A DNA stretch of 64,000 nt from assembly GCF_020905375.1 (NCBI RefSeq), contig NZ_JAJJBU010000009.1, forward strand, positions 1-64,000, written 5' to 3'. The notes beneath the pieces were generated by a model. That model was not told where the DNA came from. It saw only the letters and a program-made list of their open reading frames with translations, and did not search any database. The position numbers and the translations under genes were made by a program. Origin of the DNA: Arthrobacter cryoconiti (lineage in GTDB: Bacteria; Actinomycetota; Actinomycetes; Actinomycetales; Micrococcaceae). Shown here piece by piece: positions 61,159 through 64,000 of the stretch. How positions within the stretch are numbered: position 1 is the first letter of the stretch; every line of letters begins with the position of its first letter.

Positions 61159-62133
61159 ATGGACAAACGTCAACTGGGCCAGAAAATCGAACGGGATTGG
61201 CCCCCCGCATGCACGGTGGTGACTACCGCTCAGTTATCGAATGCCGGTCTCAGCCCACGTCTCCTTGCGGCAGCCGTCAAATATGGGCTGCTCCATGACA
61301 TTCGGCACGGAGCTTACGTACGAAGTGAGGAATGGCAGAGTAAATATCGTTCCGAAAAGGACTTGCTGCGGATCAGTGCTCATTTTCAGGCTACCCACGG
61401 GCACGCCGTGTACAGCCACATCAGTGCTGCGTGGCTACTGCGGCTTGCCGTCTGGAATGCTGCGCCAGGCATCCATGTCACCACTCATTCCCCGGTTTCA
61501 GCTATGAGTTCGGTTGATGGCGTTCTGGTGCATCGAAGGGCGCCCGGCGCCTGTACTGTCCAACGGATTCAGCATTCAGAGCTGGGACTGGTCACTGTCA
61601 CCAGCTTGGAACAAACCATCGTGGACTGCGCGCGGACTGAACCTTTCGTCACAGCGGTCGTCATTGGCGACTCGGGCCTACATAAGGGTGCCGATGTGGC
61701 AGCAATGCAAGAACTATTGGCGAAAATTCCTGGGCGTCGTGGGGTGCGTGGCGCTCGCCGTGTATTGGAGGCTCTTAATAGGGGCTCAGAATCCGCAGGA
61801 GAGACGCGGCTGCGGCTTGCGATTGCGGGGATGGATGTTCCCCAGCCGGAGTATCAAGTGCAACTTCACGCCGCTGGCAATGAATATCGTGTGGATGGAG
61901 CCTGGCGGGAGCTCAAACTTGCCTTGGAATTTGATGGCAAGACGAAGTATTTCAACTATTCGCGGACCGATGCGGTCATTTACGAGGAACGCAGGCGGGA
62001 ACGCGAGCTGATGGAAATCGGTTGGAGCTTCATTCGATTCGAGTGGAAGGACCTTGGCAGCCCGGAGATGATGAGGACCCGGATTTTGGTGGCCATTGGT
62101 AACGCCCGTCGACGCGCTGCATCTGCTCGCTGA
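61159..62133 (+). CDS. AbiEi-like protein with PD-(D/E)XK C-terminal domain
   Basis: A 324-residue protein. The N-terminal 60 residues form an AbiEi-type winged helix (TTAQLSNAGLSPRLLAAAVKYGLLHDIRHGAYV). The C-terminal part has GSESAGETRLRLAIAGMDVPQPEYQV, then YRVDGAW and ALEFDGKTKY, matching the Vsr/DUF559-like nuclease fold with E, D and ExDGxxKY. Such proteins are common in multiple copies in actinobacteria and are annotated as type IV antitoxin-like. No AbiEii toxin gene is next to it. Flanked by two long palindromes, and inserted in a polyol locus. Confidence 0.8.
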   Translation: MDKRQLGQKIERDWPPACTVVTTAQLSNAGLSPRLLAAAVKYGLLHDIRHGAYVRSEEWQSKYRSEKDLLRISAHFQATHGHAVYSHISAAWLLRLAVWNAAPGIHVTTHSPVSAMSSVDGVLVHRRAPGACTVQRIQHSELGLVTVTSLEQTIVDCARTEPFVTAVVIGDSGLHKGADVAAMQELLAKIPGRRGVRGARRVLEALNRGSESAGETRLRLAIAGMDVPQPEYQVQLHAAGNEYRVDGAWRELKLALEFDGKTKYFNYSRTDAVIYEERRRERELMEIGWSFIRFEWKDLGSPEMMRTRILVAIGNARRRAASAR

Positions 62134-62170
62134 GTCGGTTTGCTGACTCGGGTTGCTGTCCGCGGACCGT

Positions 62171-62236
62171 GACGGCGTGCCAAGCTATCCACGGCGTGTG
62201 GAAGTTCATGCCACCCCGACGGTTTGGCACGCCGTC
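62171..62236. repeat. Long palindromic repeat, copy 3
   Basis: GACGGCGTGCCAA (62171-62183) pairs with TTGGCACGCCGTC (62224-62236). The interior (GGCGTGTGGAAGTTCATGCC) differs from the copy 1 core at two bases, and the stretch GCCACCCCG...GGCACGCCGTCGCC is nearly the same in both. It lies between the convergent AbiEi-like and mannitol dehydrogenase-like genes. Confidence 0.75.
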
Positions 62237-62251
62237 GCCGGACGGGAGAGC

Positions 62252-63733
<1,482 letters not shown>

Positions 63734-63755
63734 GGCATGCTCCTTCGGGAAGTTA

Positions 63756-63814
63756 TGTTAGTAACATCATATCAAATGAGCAAATTGATCACGCTCATGT
63801 GAGCGTAACGTTAT
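63756..63814. promoter_or_regulatory. Operator region before the polyol dehydrogenase gene
   Basis: ATGTTA-G-TAACAT (63756-63768) is a perfect palindrome; TCAAATGAGC (63773-63782) and CGCTCATGTGAGCG (63793-63806) carry the GCTCA/TGAGC arms of the sites at 58383-58447; TAACGTTA follows at 63807-63814. The region is shared by the divergent dehydrogenase and pyruvate oxidase-like genes. Confidence 0.6.
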
Positions 63815-63892
63815 GAGTGAAAATTTGTGCGTCGCTCGGGACTATATTGGCTTCTAAGTGAACGCCGGATCAAGCTACGTCAGGGAGCCACC

Positions 63893-64000
63893 ATGGCCAG
63901 AGAACTTGCCACACAGCTGATTGAACAACTGCAAGCAGCCGGAGTGCGGCGCATCTACGGAATAGTGGGAGATAGTCTAAATCCGTTGGTGGATGCCGTA
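63893..64000 (+). CDS. poxB: Pyruvate oxidase/dehydrogenase (quinone)-like protein, 5' part only
   Basis: The first 36 codons of a thiamine-diphosphate enzyme: MARELATQLIEQLQAAGVRR, then IYGIVGDSLNPLVDAV, which is the classic N-terminus of PoxB with the GDSLNP motif. CAGGGAG lies just before the ATG. The gene runs off the window, so its length and state are not known. Confidence 0.82.
   Translation, partial: MARELATQLIEQLQAAGVRRIYGIVGDSLNPLVDAV

Overview
The window looks like a chromosomal segment of a high-GC actinobacterium of the Micrococcaceae, most like Arthrobacter and relatives. The evidence is the gene order trxA-trxB / kinase-like membrane protein / murJ / NUDIX / cca, followed further on by rpsF-ssb-rpsR-rplI-dnaB. 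Supporting signs are a cysteine-free ribosomal protein S18, many GTG starts, twin-arginine and lipoprotein signals, and a SigR-type trxBA promoter. In such genomes trxBA lies close to parAB and the replication origin, so the true oriC is probably a short way to the left of base 1. This is inferred from synteny, not seen.

Layout. 1-8.3 kb: thioredoxin system, MurJ lipid II flippase and its kinase-like membrane partner, a NUDIX hydrolase, CCA-adding enzyme, a histidine phosphatase and a PH-domain membrane protein. 8.3-14.2 kb: a complete oligopeptide ABC importer with a double-ATPase fusion, on the minus strand. 14.2-15.3 kb: an AT-richer stretch with two possible short peptides and no recognisable full gene. 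15.3-18.6 kb: a polytopic glycosyltransferase-like protein, a phytoene-dehydrogenase-like flavoprotein and a META-domain lipoprotein. 18.7-30.1 kb: two separate ABC exporter plus two-component loci that share a TCATCC-type upstream motif, with an ABC-F ATPase and an MFS transporter between them. 30.2-33.0 kb: M18 aminopeptidase, DUF1345 protein, and a Fic protein/VbhA-like antitoxin pair in which both active-site and inhibitory motifs are degenerate.

33.1-37.0 kb: replication and ribosome operon rpsF-ssb-rpsR-rplI, a DnaA-box cluster, then dnaB. 37.1-39.6 kb: MATE transporter and two small membrane proteins. 39.6-45.9 kb: an amino-sugar locus with an N-acetylglucosamine-type kinase, RpiR regulator, SIS-domain protein and NgcEFG-like importer. 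45.9-49.4 kb: CGNR regulator, EamA exporter, and a divergent TetR/hydrolase pair. 49.7-52.6 kb: the copper operon csoR-copZ-copA with palindromic operators. 52.7-54.1 kb: a BNR-repeat protein paired with a ThiS/MoaD-like protein.

54.2-63.7 kb: a polyol catabolic locus (binding protein, two permeases, sorbitol-type dehydrogenase, SorC regulator, xylulokinase, mannitol/arabitol-type dehydrogenase) tied together by GCTCA/TGAGC operators. The locus is split by an AbiEi-like/PD-(D/E)XK gene flanked by two long palindromes. The window ends in the first codons of a pyruvate oxidase/dehydrogenase-like gene.

How the genes combine: the polyol locus would import a sugar alcohol, oxidise it to a ketose such as xylulose, and phosphorylate it. 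The amino-sugar locus would import GlcNAc or an oligomer, phosphorylate it and sense it through RpiR. Neither importer encodes its own ATPase, so both probably borrow a shared MsiK-type ATPase from elsewhere. No tRNA, rRNA, CRISPR array, phage or insertion sequence was recognised. All functional names come from reading the proteins by eye, without database searches.
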